A DNA stretch of 64,000 nt from the NCBI GenBank assembly GCA_001574975.1, contig KQ965833.1:70470-134469 (forward strand), written 5' to 3'. Below are positions 48,591 through 59,499 of the stretch, piece by piece. The DNA comes from Gonapodya prolifera JEL478 (Eukaryota; Monoblepharomycota; Monoblepharidomycetes; Monoblepharidales; Gonapodyaceae). The translations under genes were made by a program, and so were the position numbers. The notes under the pieces are model-generated. The model saw only the letters and a program-made list of their open reading frames with translations. It had not been told where the DNA came from and ran no database searches. Each line of letters begins with the position of its first letter. Positions within the stretch are counted from its first letter, which is position 1.

Positions 48591-50523
48591 CTACTCTATA
48601 CCACCCGCCGCCCCATACTCGCCTTCCCCGGGCAACCACACAACAAGCACGACCGCCGCCACCGCGGCCGCTGAAAAACACGTCATGGGCACAACCTGCC
48701 CGCCCGTAGCGTGAATGACGAGTGGGGCGAGGGTGGCCCCGAGTTTGGAGCAGGTTTGGCAGATGCCTAGGGCGGACGTGCGTAAGTGGGAGGGGAATGT
48801 CGCAGCTGGGTTCAGGGTAGACGTGGGAAGTTACGAATCAGTTGGTGAGGGGAGAGCAACGGGTGCTAGGGGTGAAAAGAAGTACCTGAAAGAGTCCACA
48901 GACAGCAAACTGCAAGAACTATAGCACGACGAGGGTTGTCAGCCACGCAGTTCAGTCCTTAAAGCGATCCCCCACACCCGGCTCCGCAACGTCCTACACA
49001 CCATTCAAGAACTCTGCCGGCATCACCAGCATCGCCGCGGCCCCGGTATACCCACTGGCCGCCGCCACTGCTGCCCCGGCGAATAGTGCCGACTCAAGAA
49101 GAAAGCACCCTCGGATGGTGCCCCGGGCGCCCCATCTCGCGATGCAAGGAGACGTGAGGAAGAGAGAGGGCTTTGATGTGAGGACCAGGAGGATGTTGAG
49201 GGCGTGGAGGGAGAGGGCGGGGGTGGAAGAGGTCTGGGAGGACGAAAGGTGGTGGTGCGGGAGGGTTGAGGTGAGGTGCGTGGTGTCCATGGCGACCCCT
49301 GGTTCGGTGGGAGGTGTGAGTGACAGAGAGGTGCGCAGTTTGCGCGTAAGCTCTTACCGTATGAGATCATGACGGCAGCGAACCTGTCATTGCCACGGCG
49401 TCAAGATGGAGCGGCTTGAGCAAGAGCAACACGCGATGCACTACGACAAAGGCACCGTCTCACCATACATAGCAGAGGACCAGGACGCGGTGGACGTGTG
49501 GTGGGGACGTCAGACCGCCTGCCTTGGATGGTGCTCCACCTCCTCCACTCAAGAGCGTACGCAGTGCACGACGGGCGTTTCGCCATGCGACGCGGGGCAA
49601 AGCGACCACACGGGCCAGTGCCGACACCAACGGTGATGCCCGTACCGGCACTGGGATCGTGGAGGTCGTCTTTTCGGGCAGCGATTCGGTGATAGACCAA
49701 CTCCCAGAGTCGTCACCGTACCGGCTTGGTTCTTTCACGACAACGCACGCTGCAAGCACGAGAACGATTTCTGCGGTGGTGATGCAGAGGGACAAGGGGC
49801 GCCAGTGTGGGATGTACAGGGCGAGGACCGCGATCTGGGCTTGTCCGACCCCGCCCATGAGGGAGAAGACGACGGATGTCCACCCGCTGAAAGGAGGTTG
49901 TGTGAGGGGAGAGGGAGGGGTTGGAAGGGAAGGGAAAGGACATACCAGTGCGCAAAAGAGGGGTTCAGATCCATGGCGAGGGAGACTGGTGGATAGAGTC
50001 GATGAGGGAAGGAAAAAGCACGATGAGTTGGTAGCGACGAGAGCAAACGTACTGGTCGAAAGGAGGTTCCCGCCGACACAAAATCCCAGGACGAAGCGCA
50101 GACGGTAGTACGTTGGGAGGTCTTCATCAGAACACCGCAGAAGGTGGACCGACGCCAAAGTTGTTCCGGCGAGACCCAGCCCCGTGCATGCAATGACCGG
50201 TAGGCGGCCGTATTTGTCGGCGAGGCGGGAGCAGATGTAGGATCCTGTGCTTGATGGCCGTAGTGAGAAATATTCACGGCGCACAGGGATGAAGGAAGGA
50301 CCGCAGATGGGCTCACCAAGGAGCCAGCCGCAAAACGTCCAGGTCTCAGCTGCTGCGAGTGCGTGTGGGGATGGGTCGGAGAGGATCAGGTTGTCAGGGT
50401 GAAGCGAGGGGTTGGATGGTTCGAGCGTGTAGAGGGGGAGGTCTGTGCAGAGATAAGTGGTGTGCGCGCGACGCGAGAGAAGAAAAGAAGAGACGTACAA
50501 ACGAATGTAAATATCATCGACTG
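48591..50523 (-). CDS. MFS transporter, SLC22/organic-ion type
   Basis: Major facilitator membrane transporter. Readable exons: LEPSNPSLHPDNLILSDPS (outer loop), AAAETWTFCGWLLG joined to SYICSRLADKYGRLPVIACT (the loop 2-3 DKYGR signature), LGLAGTTLASVHLL, YRLRFVLGFCVGGNLLSTST, GGVGQAQIAVLALYIPHWRP, VLVLAACVVVKEPSRYGDD, a cytoplasmic central loop, FLLESALFAGAAVAAASGYT, and the C-terminal ATFPSHLRTSALGICQTCSK with LVVWLPGEGEYGAAGGIE, TAG at 48591. YPTxxRSxGLG near the end and the large loop after helix 1 fit SLC22-like transporters. The first exon could not be fixed, so the upstream limit is approximate. Substrate unknown. Confidence 0.75.
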
Positions 50524-53020
50524 GTGGGAAGTGCGGTGAGTGATGGCGAGTTACAGGAGGTTAACGTTGTGGGTACTTGGGCGCCAGCGTGCAGGACTGA
50601 GGATTTTGCAGAACCCACCCAAAAAATAGAGAGCATGAAGATGGGCGACAGCGAAGTCTTGTGTCCCCCGTCATCGCCCGCGAGAAGCGCTGTCATTGCA
50701 GTGACAAGTGCTGCGGACAGGTGCTGTCTTTACATGCTTTCCTTGTAAAACCTAGAAGCTTCGATTGGTTTCAAAAGAAAGATGACGAGTATGATGCTTC
50801 TCTTCCGACTTTTCTATATCCGCTGATTGTGCCCACTAAGACAAGACAAAGCCTTAGGGCCGCTTGCAAAAAAGCTGGGAATTAACAAGGAAATTTTTAT
50901 GAAGGCATTGCATTGAGGAGTGTGTGGGGATGGAGGACGAAGAGCAATGCAGGTCACAGCTTGAACAGCAGGACAGTGGAGTTGGAAGAACTTGCAAAAC
51001 CATGTCCCCTCCCCGCAGACAAAGACGTCGCGGAAAAGCTCCGGATGGGTCAACAAACTAAACAACAACGCCGATTGAACGAGACCGGCGCCGAGACGGT
51101 CGTTTTCCTTTCGTTTGGCTTCCTTTATCGTCATCTGTCTTGGTGCGGAAGACCGAAGAGCACGACGACGAAACGAAAGGCACCCAACCAAGTCAGTAGG
51201 ATTGGAGGTAGTGGTTGAAGGAGGTGGATTTGTGCAACAGACCAGGGGCTTCCCAGAAGGTGGCTGGGAAGAGGAAAGAAACTGGATCAGGCCTTCCTCG
51301 TCCTGTTTTCTTCTTTCTTGCCAGCCATCGTCTAGACCGAGCGCACTGAGCAACATGCAAGCAGTTGTGTAGCAGTGAACGCTAGGGGATAAGGGGCAAC
51401 CTGGAGCTCGCAATCACCCGCTCTGTGAGCTCTTCTTCCGATTTTGGAGGCCCCCACCCTCTCTCGTTTTTCCCCTTGCCTATTATGATCGCTGGACACG
51501 ATGGAGGAGACGGCCCGGCCACTCTTCAGTTAACGGAACCGCTCACCCGGGAAACGTTGCAGCGATAACTGCACGATACTGAGTTATCTTGATTAGTGGC
51601 CTTGTCAGCATCTATTCACTCGTCAACGGTGGATGAGTGAATTCACTGTTGTCAACCTGACAGGCAATTGTTTGGTGTCGCAGAAGCGGACTTGTCAAGA
51701 ATTTTTGCATCCTCGTTTCGAATGGAAAGTCGACGAATACCGTTTACTTGGTTCTCGTAGACTGACGTAACAATTGTGCATACCACGTCGGAGCTAACCA
51801 AGCGTTTACACAATACACACACTGAACTCCAGTTCAATGGTAGTGACTGGATTAGAGATGGTTACATTAAACAGGCATCAGCGGACATAAAACCACACCA
51901 TGCCTGTTACTGTCGTCATCTGTATCCAAGCCTTTTTGGTTTTCATGTGCCTAAACAAGGAAGGAGTGTTGATGGGCAAACAGAATCCTATTTTGTTTCT
52001 ATGGCATGGGGAAAGAGAACATAGTCCTCCTCGTATTCCGCTAGGAAGCTTTATGGTCCTGTAGGCTCGCCGAAAACTTGGTCTGCGACAGTTAGGACTT
52101 CCATGCTGATCACGACTCACCTCGACCGAGTTGGATCGTTGGATGTGTTGTTCGTTTTGAGAGCATTCAAGATTCCATGCGGAGTGCTAAAGCATACCAA
52201 GGCGTCGCTGAAAAGACCGAGGCATTTGCAAAACTTGTTGTTACAGTAGGGTGAATGCATTTGTCTTTTCGGTACACTTGAACGGGTTTGGTATCGCGGT
52301 CTCGTCCCAAACGGACCATTCAAGACAATATGTGCTACCCATACTTGTCACCAGAGAGACTGATGCTTATATGCTTCAATTTTTCCCTCTTGTTCCTTTC
52401 AGTTTAATGTCAGTTATCCGGAGACTCTCTCGGCCATCGACGTGAATGCAAGCTGTGATGGTTGTGCATTGTTGAAAGCGTACTGAAATATTGGTTTTGT
52501 AGGATTATGAGATGGTATGGTCAGGAGGTGCAGGTCGAGAGTGCGAAGAGGCGGACTTGGAAATGCTTGGCCCCTCCAAAGACTGCACGCAACAAGAAAA
52601 CGCGAGATCATTCTTGGGCACTTAAGAGGAGAGGCGTCTCCCAAGGACTATGTTTCTACTGAATGGTAACCATACCCATGTGTTGGTGCCCCCTAGCAAC
52701 GTCAGACCCGTGAACTAAAGTCTGCACTCGGCTCTGTCGAATCCAAATGACCTGAAACCTGCACCGTCGACTCGTACGCCGATGTAGGGGCGATCGAAGC
52801 AGTTCGGTGATGATCATCGGGGGAACGGTATGGCCGTGCCAGGGGTATCGGGGATAGCGGGGGTTCCTGATTGCACCCTTGTTGATGCTCGAGAGAGATC
52901 TTTTTATTTCTGGGCGATAGCAACCACCAAAATGTACCTAAAGGTGTTGATAAAGCACTCCCGTCTTCGCGCGTCTCCAGTCTCCTGCTCCAGTTTCCAC
53001 CCGTCTCCGTCATTCACGTC
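50524..53020. other. Gene-poor stretch
   Basis: About 2.5 kb in which I find no supported gene. The longest frame (50814-51413, minus, about 199 codons) has no known motif and begins with no convincing context. The transporter's first exon and promoter probably occupy the left edge. No transposon ends or coding remnants recognised. Confidence 0.5.
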
Positions 53021-54149
53021 ATGCGTACTTCCTCCACCGGCATGCGTCTCTTGGGACTTCTCCCCCTCCTACCACTCCTCATCAGCGCGGTCGTGGTCGA
53101 GACTCGTGGTGCCAACGACGGGTGCCCTGTAAGAGTTTGAGGATGTTCGGGTGCGGTTACCAACCTGTCATCCTTCCGGTAACATCCACTCAGTCAACTA
53201 ACGCGCTAGCCTTGCACCTCCAGACGTGGATTTACAATGGCGTAGGAATTCCATCTGTGTGCCGAACGCCCAACAAGAAGGAGGGAAGAACCATGGGGGA
53301 AACGGTAACAGGGTGCGCAGAAATATGTGGCAGCAACTCAGTGAGCGCATTTCGATGTGAGTATTACGACGTGGAAGATTGGCGGGCCGCAACTTTCAGA
53401 GCTGGACGTGTTTCCCAACACTCGGCGGCGCGTGGCAGAGATGGCAGCCAAGCGGTCGGTCTTTTTCACTCCGTATTACTGATTTGGAGGGGTCTTGAGA
53501 GGTTGGGACGGCGGTACTGCCAAAACACGCTCGCAAAAGTCCATTTCCCAGCAGCAGCAAATGACCAAAGCCACTTAGAGACGAAACAACGTCACCTGCA
53601 CGGAGTCTTGCGAAACCCAAATGCAACAGTAAAACCCAGATGACGCAGCTCTTGTCTCCATGGCGGAGCGCACTCGGCCACTTCCAGTGTCGGGAAGCGC
53701 CGTAGTGCGTCGTATCGGGATGGTGAATGGGTCGGGGCATATTCGGGATCGCCGGTGCCGGTGAGCACAGAGTACCAAGTCGATCACCAGATTTGTGCAT
53801 CGGTCTTCACTACAGACACATTTTGCGCGACGTGGCCGTCACAGAGCGCCCGCGATCGCTTTGTGAGCTCCACAGGATGTGGTGGAACGCAAAGTAGCGA
53901 ATGTTGGAGTGGACTTTCTTATACGATCCTGGGAAGCGACTTTCTTCGACGCTCGAAAACCGGACTCAGTTGGTCCAAGAGCATGATGGCTATCAAACAG
54001 ACTTAGGTAGACCGCGCGCGGGCTGCTGCAATTCTAGTGTTGTTGAACAACAAACCTGGTGCAGTGATGGGGCTTCAGCGGCGTCCCCTATCGGTGCACA
54101 CTGCACCGCGCGTGGCGATCCCAGTCCCGGATCGCAGACTCAGCGCTGA
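53021..54149 (+). CDS. Probable secreted Cys-rich protein
   Basis: Exon 1 (53021-53128) is MRTSSTGMRLLGLLPLLPLL then ISAVVVETRGANDGCP, a clear signal peptide. A GTAAGA donor and CCTCCAG acceptor (53223) join in phase to TWIYNGVGIPSVCRTPNKKE and TGCAEICGSNSVSAFRC. Later frames read naturally as further exons: YQVDHQICASVFTTDTFCAT, STGCGGTQSSECWSGLSY and NSSVVEQQTWCSDGASAAS, all Cys-rich with glycosylation sites, but I could not fix their junctions. The 3' end is tentative. Family unrecognised. Likely extracellular; enzyme or effector roles cannot be told apart. Confidence 0.4.
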
Positions 54150-54958
54150 CATGGAGGCGATTTGTACAGGGCGCAGGGGTATTGGTGGTGTGTCGTAGCA
54201 GTGGAGGGTGTACGTTGTAGAGTGATGAGACGTGGTGCAATAAACGTGTAAGAGAGACAGTTCTTGAAGTGAAGAAGGTCCTCCCATGGATGTGTAGCGG
54301 AATTCTCGTGACGAAACGCCAAGACCCACGGTGCGTAGTGAGACACTGTTAAAGCGACAAAGCGAAACGATCCATCAGATCGCACGCATCGCGTATTTGG
54401 AAGGGCCTTTGGCCGGAACGGCAACCGTGACGCCCAGAGTATGAGGGCAAACATTGGCGGCCAGTGGATGGAGTGAGCAGAGAGCAGTGAGCAGTGAGCA
54501 GCGTCAAGTACTACACCGGAGGCGAGAGCGGCTTTGCAGCGTCGAAAGTTGTCCTTGGTACGGCGGTGAGACATAGAGTTGCAACAGACCGCATCACAAC
54601 CTTCACGTTTCTCCTTGTCTCCCTGAAGAGGCTCAAGACATCTCCAGTCCCCATCCTGCACTGTTCAAAACAACACCGATAGCAAGCGATGTTGCGTGAG
54701 ACAGTGCAAGGGGACTAGAGAGGGAACCTGTATCGCCAATCATCCGCTGCCACGTCCGCCTTCACAAAAACCGATAGGATTTCTTTCCGAGTCGGTGTGT
54801 TTTTGGGTGAAGAGTTGGCACCACAAACGCGGCACACGTGCCCCACGCGCACGGACCACTCACTCTCCCCAGCTGCCACGCCATCCAGCCGCCAGCACGC
54901 GCATCGCGCATCGCGCATCCTCTCTCCTTCTCACTCACGCCCCGCGCTCTCTCGTGCG
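54150..54958. other. Intergenic, upstream of SEC24
   Basis: About 800 bp with overlapping short frames only. Pyrimidine/CA-rich toward the SEC24 start codon, as usual for its 5' leader. Confidence 0.5.
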
Positions 54959-57900
54959 ATGTCCGCCCCCCTGCCCCCCTACGGCGCACCACAGTACCCG
55001 AACCAGCAATTCGCACCCTCAAACCCCGCGCGTCCTCCCGCCCAACCCCCGCTCAACCCGCAACACCAATTCCCAAACACCAACGTTAACCTCGCAATGG
55101 GTCGGCCCGGAATGGCCCCACCGGGCGCGCCAATGGGGTTTCCTCGCCCTCCCTTCCCCGGCCAACCGCCACCGGGAATCAACCAGCCTCCGCCCGGGTT
55201 CCCCCCGCAACCGGGCCAGCCTCTCTCGCGCCCGCCCGTGGCCTCGCCCGTAGGAATCCAACCCCCGCGCCCGCCTCTCCCTGGCGCGGGAAACCAACCG
55301 CCAATGTCACCCGTCGGCCCCGTATCGCCTGTTGACAGTTCCGCGCAGTTCCAGCAACCACAACAACCGCAGCAGCAGCACCAGCAGCACCAGCCGAAGC
55401 GAAGAATGTACCCAGGCGAGGCCACAACCGCGTACGCCCAGTCTGCTCCTGCTGCTCCCCAACAACCAGGACAGCCCGATGCATTCAACCCCCAACAACC
55501 AGGCATGGCGCCCGTCATGCAAGCTCCGCCCGCATACCAACAATTCTCCAACGGTCCTCTTCCTCCTTCCTTCCACCAACCCGGTGCCGCTCCCCCTTCC
55601 TACCAACCCTCCACCACATACGCCCAGGCCCAGGCGCAAGGCCTCCCCCCCCAAGACGCCAAATACCCCAACGTGCCCTCCGCCTACGCCTCGCAGACCA
55701 GTCTTGCCAGCGTCACCGACGTTGCCGCCCAGGTGGCCAACTTGAGTCTCGGTGGTGTCGCGGCCCAGGTGCCGACCGTGTCGGTGTTTGGTGCCCCGCC
55801 GTATGTGCAGGAGTTGGAGGGGGCCGCGGGGTTGCCGTGGATTGGGGCAGCGGTGGGTTGAGGGGGGGGTGGGCGCTGACCGAGGCCACGAGCGCAGCGA
55901 GTGTATACGCCGGAGGCGAGTCATCCGCGGAGAGGAATGCCCTTTGCGGAGCGGAATGCCCTTCACGGAGCGCGAATGGTACAGCGCTGAGCGCATGTTC
56001 CCCGAGGCGTAAGCGCTGACCGGCATCATCCCTACTCCCCCCCCCGCCCAGTCCTCCGCCTCAACCACGCCCACATCCCATCCACACCCATCCTACAAGA
56101 CATGCACACTCGAAGCCGCCCCGGCCTCGCAGGCCATTTTGAACAAGTCAAAGTTGCCGTTTGCGCTTGTGGTCACGCCGTATAGAGTGCCGGCGGAGGG
56201 GGAGGTGCGTGTGAGAGTGGGGCGTTGTGGGGCAGGGCTGATGGGCTGGGGAGTGGGTGGGTGGGGGTGATGGGTGGGGTGAGAGAGTGGGTGGGGCGTT
56301 GAGGGGATGGGGGGAGATTAGACGGGCGGGGTTTGAGACGGTTGCCGTGTACTGGATCTGACTTTCCACCGACTTCAACTCCAACCCCTCCCCTCCTCCA
56401 CTCGCCCCTCGCCCCTCGCAGCCCCCCGTCCCCATCATCAACCCCGAGCAAATCGTGCGGTGCCGCCGCTGCCGCACCTACATCAACCCATGGGTCCAGT
56501 TCGTCGAGCAAGGAACGCGGTGGCGGTGTAATTTGTGTTATTTGACGAATGAGGGTGAGTTGCGATGTTTTTTTTGGGGGCGTGGGGGTCCTGAGTTTCA
56601 CCTGCTCCGACACCTCTTCCTCACCTGCCCCCCGATTCTTCCTACTGTCTCACAACAACCACCTCAGTCCCCTCGTTTTTCGACTGGGACTCTGAAACGC
56701 GCACGTCCCGCAACCGCTTGGACCGTCCCGAACTGACCCACTCGTGCGTCGAGTTTGTGGCCCCGCAGGAGTACATGGTCCGCCCACCGCAGCCGTGCGT
56801 GTTCGTGTTTGTGATCGACGTGTCGTTCGCGGCTATTGCGAGTGGTGAGTTTACCGGGCGGGGNNNNNNNNNNNNNNNNGGGGGAGTCTGGGAGAGTAGG
56901 AATGAGTACAATTGTACTGACGCTGTTTTTTTTTACTGCGTCGAAAGGAATGGTCGCGACCGCTGCACGCACAATCCTGGACACACTCGACGGGATGCCC
57001 AACGAAGATAACAGGACCAAAATCGCCATCGTGACAGTGGACTCGTCCTTGCATTTCTATAACCTCAACGTGAGTCTGGCGCCTGTCCTCCTTTTGCTGC
57101 TTCCTCCCACCACCGCTGACCCCCAACCCCACCCACCCCACGCAGTCCACCCTTTCCGACCCTCAAATGCTCGTTGTGGGCGACCTCGACGACCCCTTCA
57201 TTCCCCAGCCCGAGGACCTCCTCGTCAACCTGTCCGAGAGTCGCGCCCAGATCGAATCCCTGCTGGGCAGGATGGGCGATATGTTTAGGTCAACGCAGCA
57301 GAGCCAGAGCGCCCTGGGTGGGGCCGTGCAGATCGTGTTCAAGATGCTGGTGTGTGCAAGGGGTTCGGGGGAGCCGCGAATCGATTTTGCTCACACAGTA
57401 CACCGCGACGCAGCAACCCATCGGCGGCAAGATCGTCGTCCTGCAATCGTCGCTCCCCAGCGTCGGTCCTGGCTCGCTCAAGGCCCGCGAGGACCCAAAG
57501 CTCCTGGGCACGCCCAAGGAGGTGACGCTCCTGAATCCGGCCAGCATGTTCTACAAGCAGATCGCGGTCGACTGCTCCCGCGCCCAGGTCAGCGTCGACG
57601 TGTGGGTGTTTGGTTCGGGCTATAATGATGTTGCGACGTTGAGTGAGTGGGCCGGGTGAGGGGTTGTCGATGACCTGGGGTATTTTCTGATGTGACGCGG
57701 ACCGGATGACTTGAACCCCACCAGGCGGTCTGGCGAAACATACTGGCGGCTCCACCTACTACTACCCCGGCTTCTCCGCGACGCGCCCCGACGACGCCAT
57801 CAAATTTGCCACCGAGTTCTCGCACTTCCTAACGAAACCGCTCGGCCTGGAAGCCGTGCTCCGCGTGCGCGCGTCCCGCGGGATCAAAATGACGGCGTTC

Positions 57901-59244
57901 CACGGAAACTTCTTCCTGCGCTCGACCGACCTTCTTGCCCTTCCCAACGTCAACCCGGACGCCTGCTACGTTATCGAGATGGAAATCGAGGAGACGTTGC
58001 AGAGCGGTGTCGCGTGCTTCCAGACCGCCGTGCTGCATACGAGTGGTAACGGAGAGCGCAGGATCAGAGTCGTCACCCTGGCACTTCCGGTGACGAACCA
58101 GCTGGGAGACTTGTTTGCGGCGGCGGATGTCAAGGCGGTGACCACGGTGTTGGCGAAGAAGGGTATGTTGTGCACGGTTTGCGGACTTTGTAGGAGGGGT
58201 TTTAATTACACCCCCCCCCCCACCCGTCCCAGCCGTGGAACGCAGTCTGGACTACAAGCTCGAGGACGCGCGAGACGCGCTGGTGAGCAAATGCGCGGAC
58301 ATCTTTTCGGCGTTCAAGGCGCAATCCGGGGGCGGCGGTGCGTCGGCGGGGCAGTTGCTCATTCCGAGCAATTTAAAATTGTTGCCGTTGTTGACCTTGG
58401 CGACGCTGAAGAACGTGAGTTTGCTTCTTGGAGTGAACGTGGAATTGTTGATCCTGAGTCCCCACTTCCTCCGTGACATCAGATCGCCTTCCGCCCCGGC
58501 CCGCAAATACCCAGCGACTTGCGGTCGTCCGCACTTGCGCTCATGTACCACTACCCCCTCGAAATGGTCATCGCCACCCTCCACCCGCGCCTATATGCAC
58601 TACACGTTTTGCCTCCACAGGCCGGACTTCCCGGCTCGGACGGATTGCTGATGCTCCCGCCCATGATGAACTTGGGCAGTGACCGGTTGGAACGGCATGG
58701 CGTCTATTTACTTGATAATGGACGCGAGATTTTCCTGTACGTGTCCAAGTTGGCGGACCCCCAGCTCGTGCAGGCCCTGTTTGGCGTACAGGGATATGAT
58801 GCCGTGGCTACCGGGAAGGTGAGCTATCTTCGTGTTGGCGGTGTGCGTCACATGGTGACTGATGATCTCAATTCGGTCTACAATGGACTCGTTGCGTTTG
58901 CACATTGCCTTGCCGGAAACCACTTGTTGCGGCTCTCACAGTCGACCCTCCCTGCGCTGCAAAACGACTACAGTATCCGCGTGCAAGCCATAATCGGCAA
59001 GATCCGTCAAACGCGGCTGACAATGTTCACGACATACCCGCACTTTTACGTTGTCAAGGAGGACGCGGACCCTGCGTTGCGGATGCTGTTCATGTCCCAC
59101 TTGGTCGAGGATAGGATCGATTCGGTGTGGTCGTATCCGCAGGTGCGTGCATATCGGGGGTGGAGTGCTTCAACGAAGTTATCTGAATCGAAACGCGTTG
59201 CCTTGCAGTTTTTGGGACACTTGCGAGAGATTGTGGCCAAGTGA
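54959..59244 (+). CDS. SEC24: COPII coat protein Sec24
   Basis: Cargo adaptor of the COPII inner coat, partner of Sec23, on ER exit sites. Start ATG 54959 ([20 protein letters not shown]). About 300 residues of Pro/Gln-rich N-terminus end at PWIGAA. After intron 1 come [20 protein letters not shown] and the zinc ribbon [17 protein letters not shown]...[12 protein letters not shown]. The trunk domain follows ([55 protein letters not shown]), then [10 protein letters not shown], the beta-sandwich ([20 protein letters not shown]), the helical domain (LTTLATLKN-type) and the gelsolin-like end ([20 protein letters not shown]). It ends [11 protein letters not shown]. About twelve exons. Introns 1 and 2 are unusual in sequence, and one intron holds an N gap. 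Confidence 0.95.
55873..56022. repeat. Intronic repeat bounded by GCGCTGACCG
   Basis: About 150 bp inside SEC24 intron 1 (55853-56051). It begins GCGCTGACCGAGGC and ends GCGCTGACCG, and is built of roughly 19-bp units such as GCGGAGMGGAATGCCCTTT. Related to the repeat in the flavin monooxygenase intron at 46358. Confidence 0.7.
56864..56879. other. Assembly gap (16 N)
   Basis: Run of N inside a SEC24 intron, flanked by G-rich sequence on both sides. True length unknown. Confidence 0.98.
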
Positions 59245-59313
59245 AACTATAGAGTCAACGACTGAATGTAATTTGGACTAAATGCATGCATTACATGAAA
59301 CACAAAAGTAGGA
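59225..59313. repeat. Direct repeat, copy 1 (SEC24 3' end)
   Basis: Starts in the last SEC24 codons (GAGAGATTGTGGCCAAGTGA) and runs into the 3' UTR, sharing TGCATGCATTACATGAAACA with copy 2 at 61429-61515. Confidence 0.85.
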
Positions 59314-59499
59314 TGCTTCTGGGGATTCTCTGAGGTAGTGATCGACTTCCATACCATGCGCACTCCGATTACTGCTGGACTCTGTAGGAATACAACCGCT
59401 CGAATTCATCATGTCCATCACCCAATTTCGCCACACTATCGGCGCGATCTATTGGGAAGCCAGAATTCGTGCACACCAACTTCACCCTCCTAGGCCCCA

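Noticed and set aside
45482-50523. Possible catabolic or secondary-metabolite cluster (flavin hydroxylase plus MFS transporter)
   Set aside because: Only two candidate members, facing each other, flanked by nicastrin and SEC24; no core synthase and no dedicated regulator nearby.
50814-51413. 199-codon minus frame in the gene-poor stretch
   Set aside because: No known motif and no supporting splice or promoter signs; overlapping plus-strand frames are equally long.
54140-54661. 173-codon minus frame upstream of SEC24
   Set aside because: No domain, no conserved composition, and it lies opposite the secreted-protein exons and the SEC24 leader.
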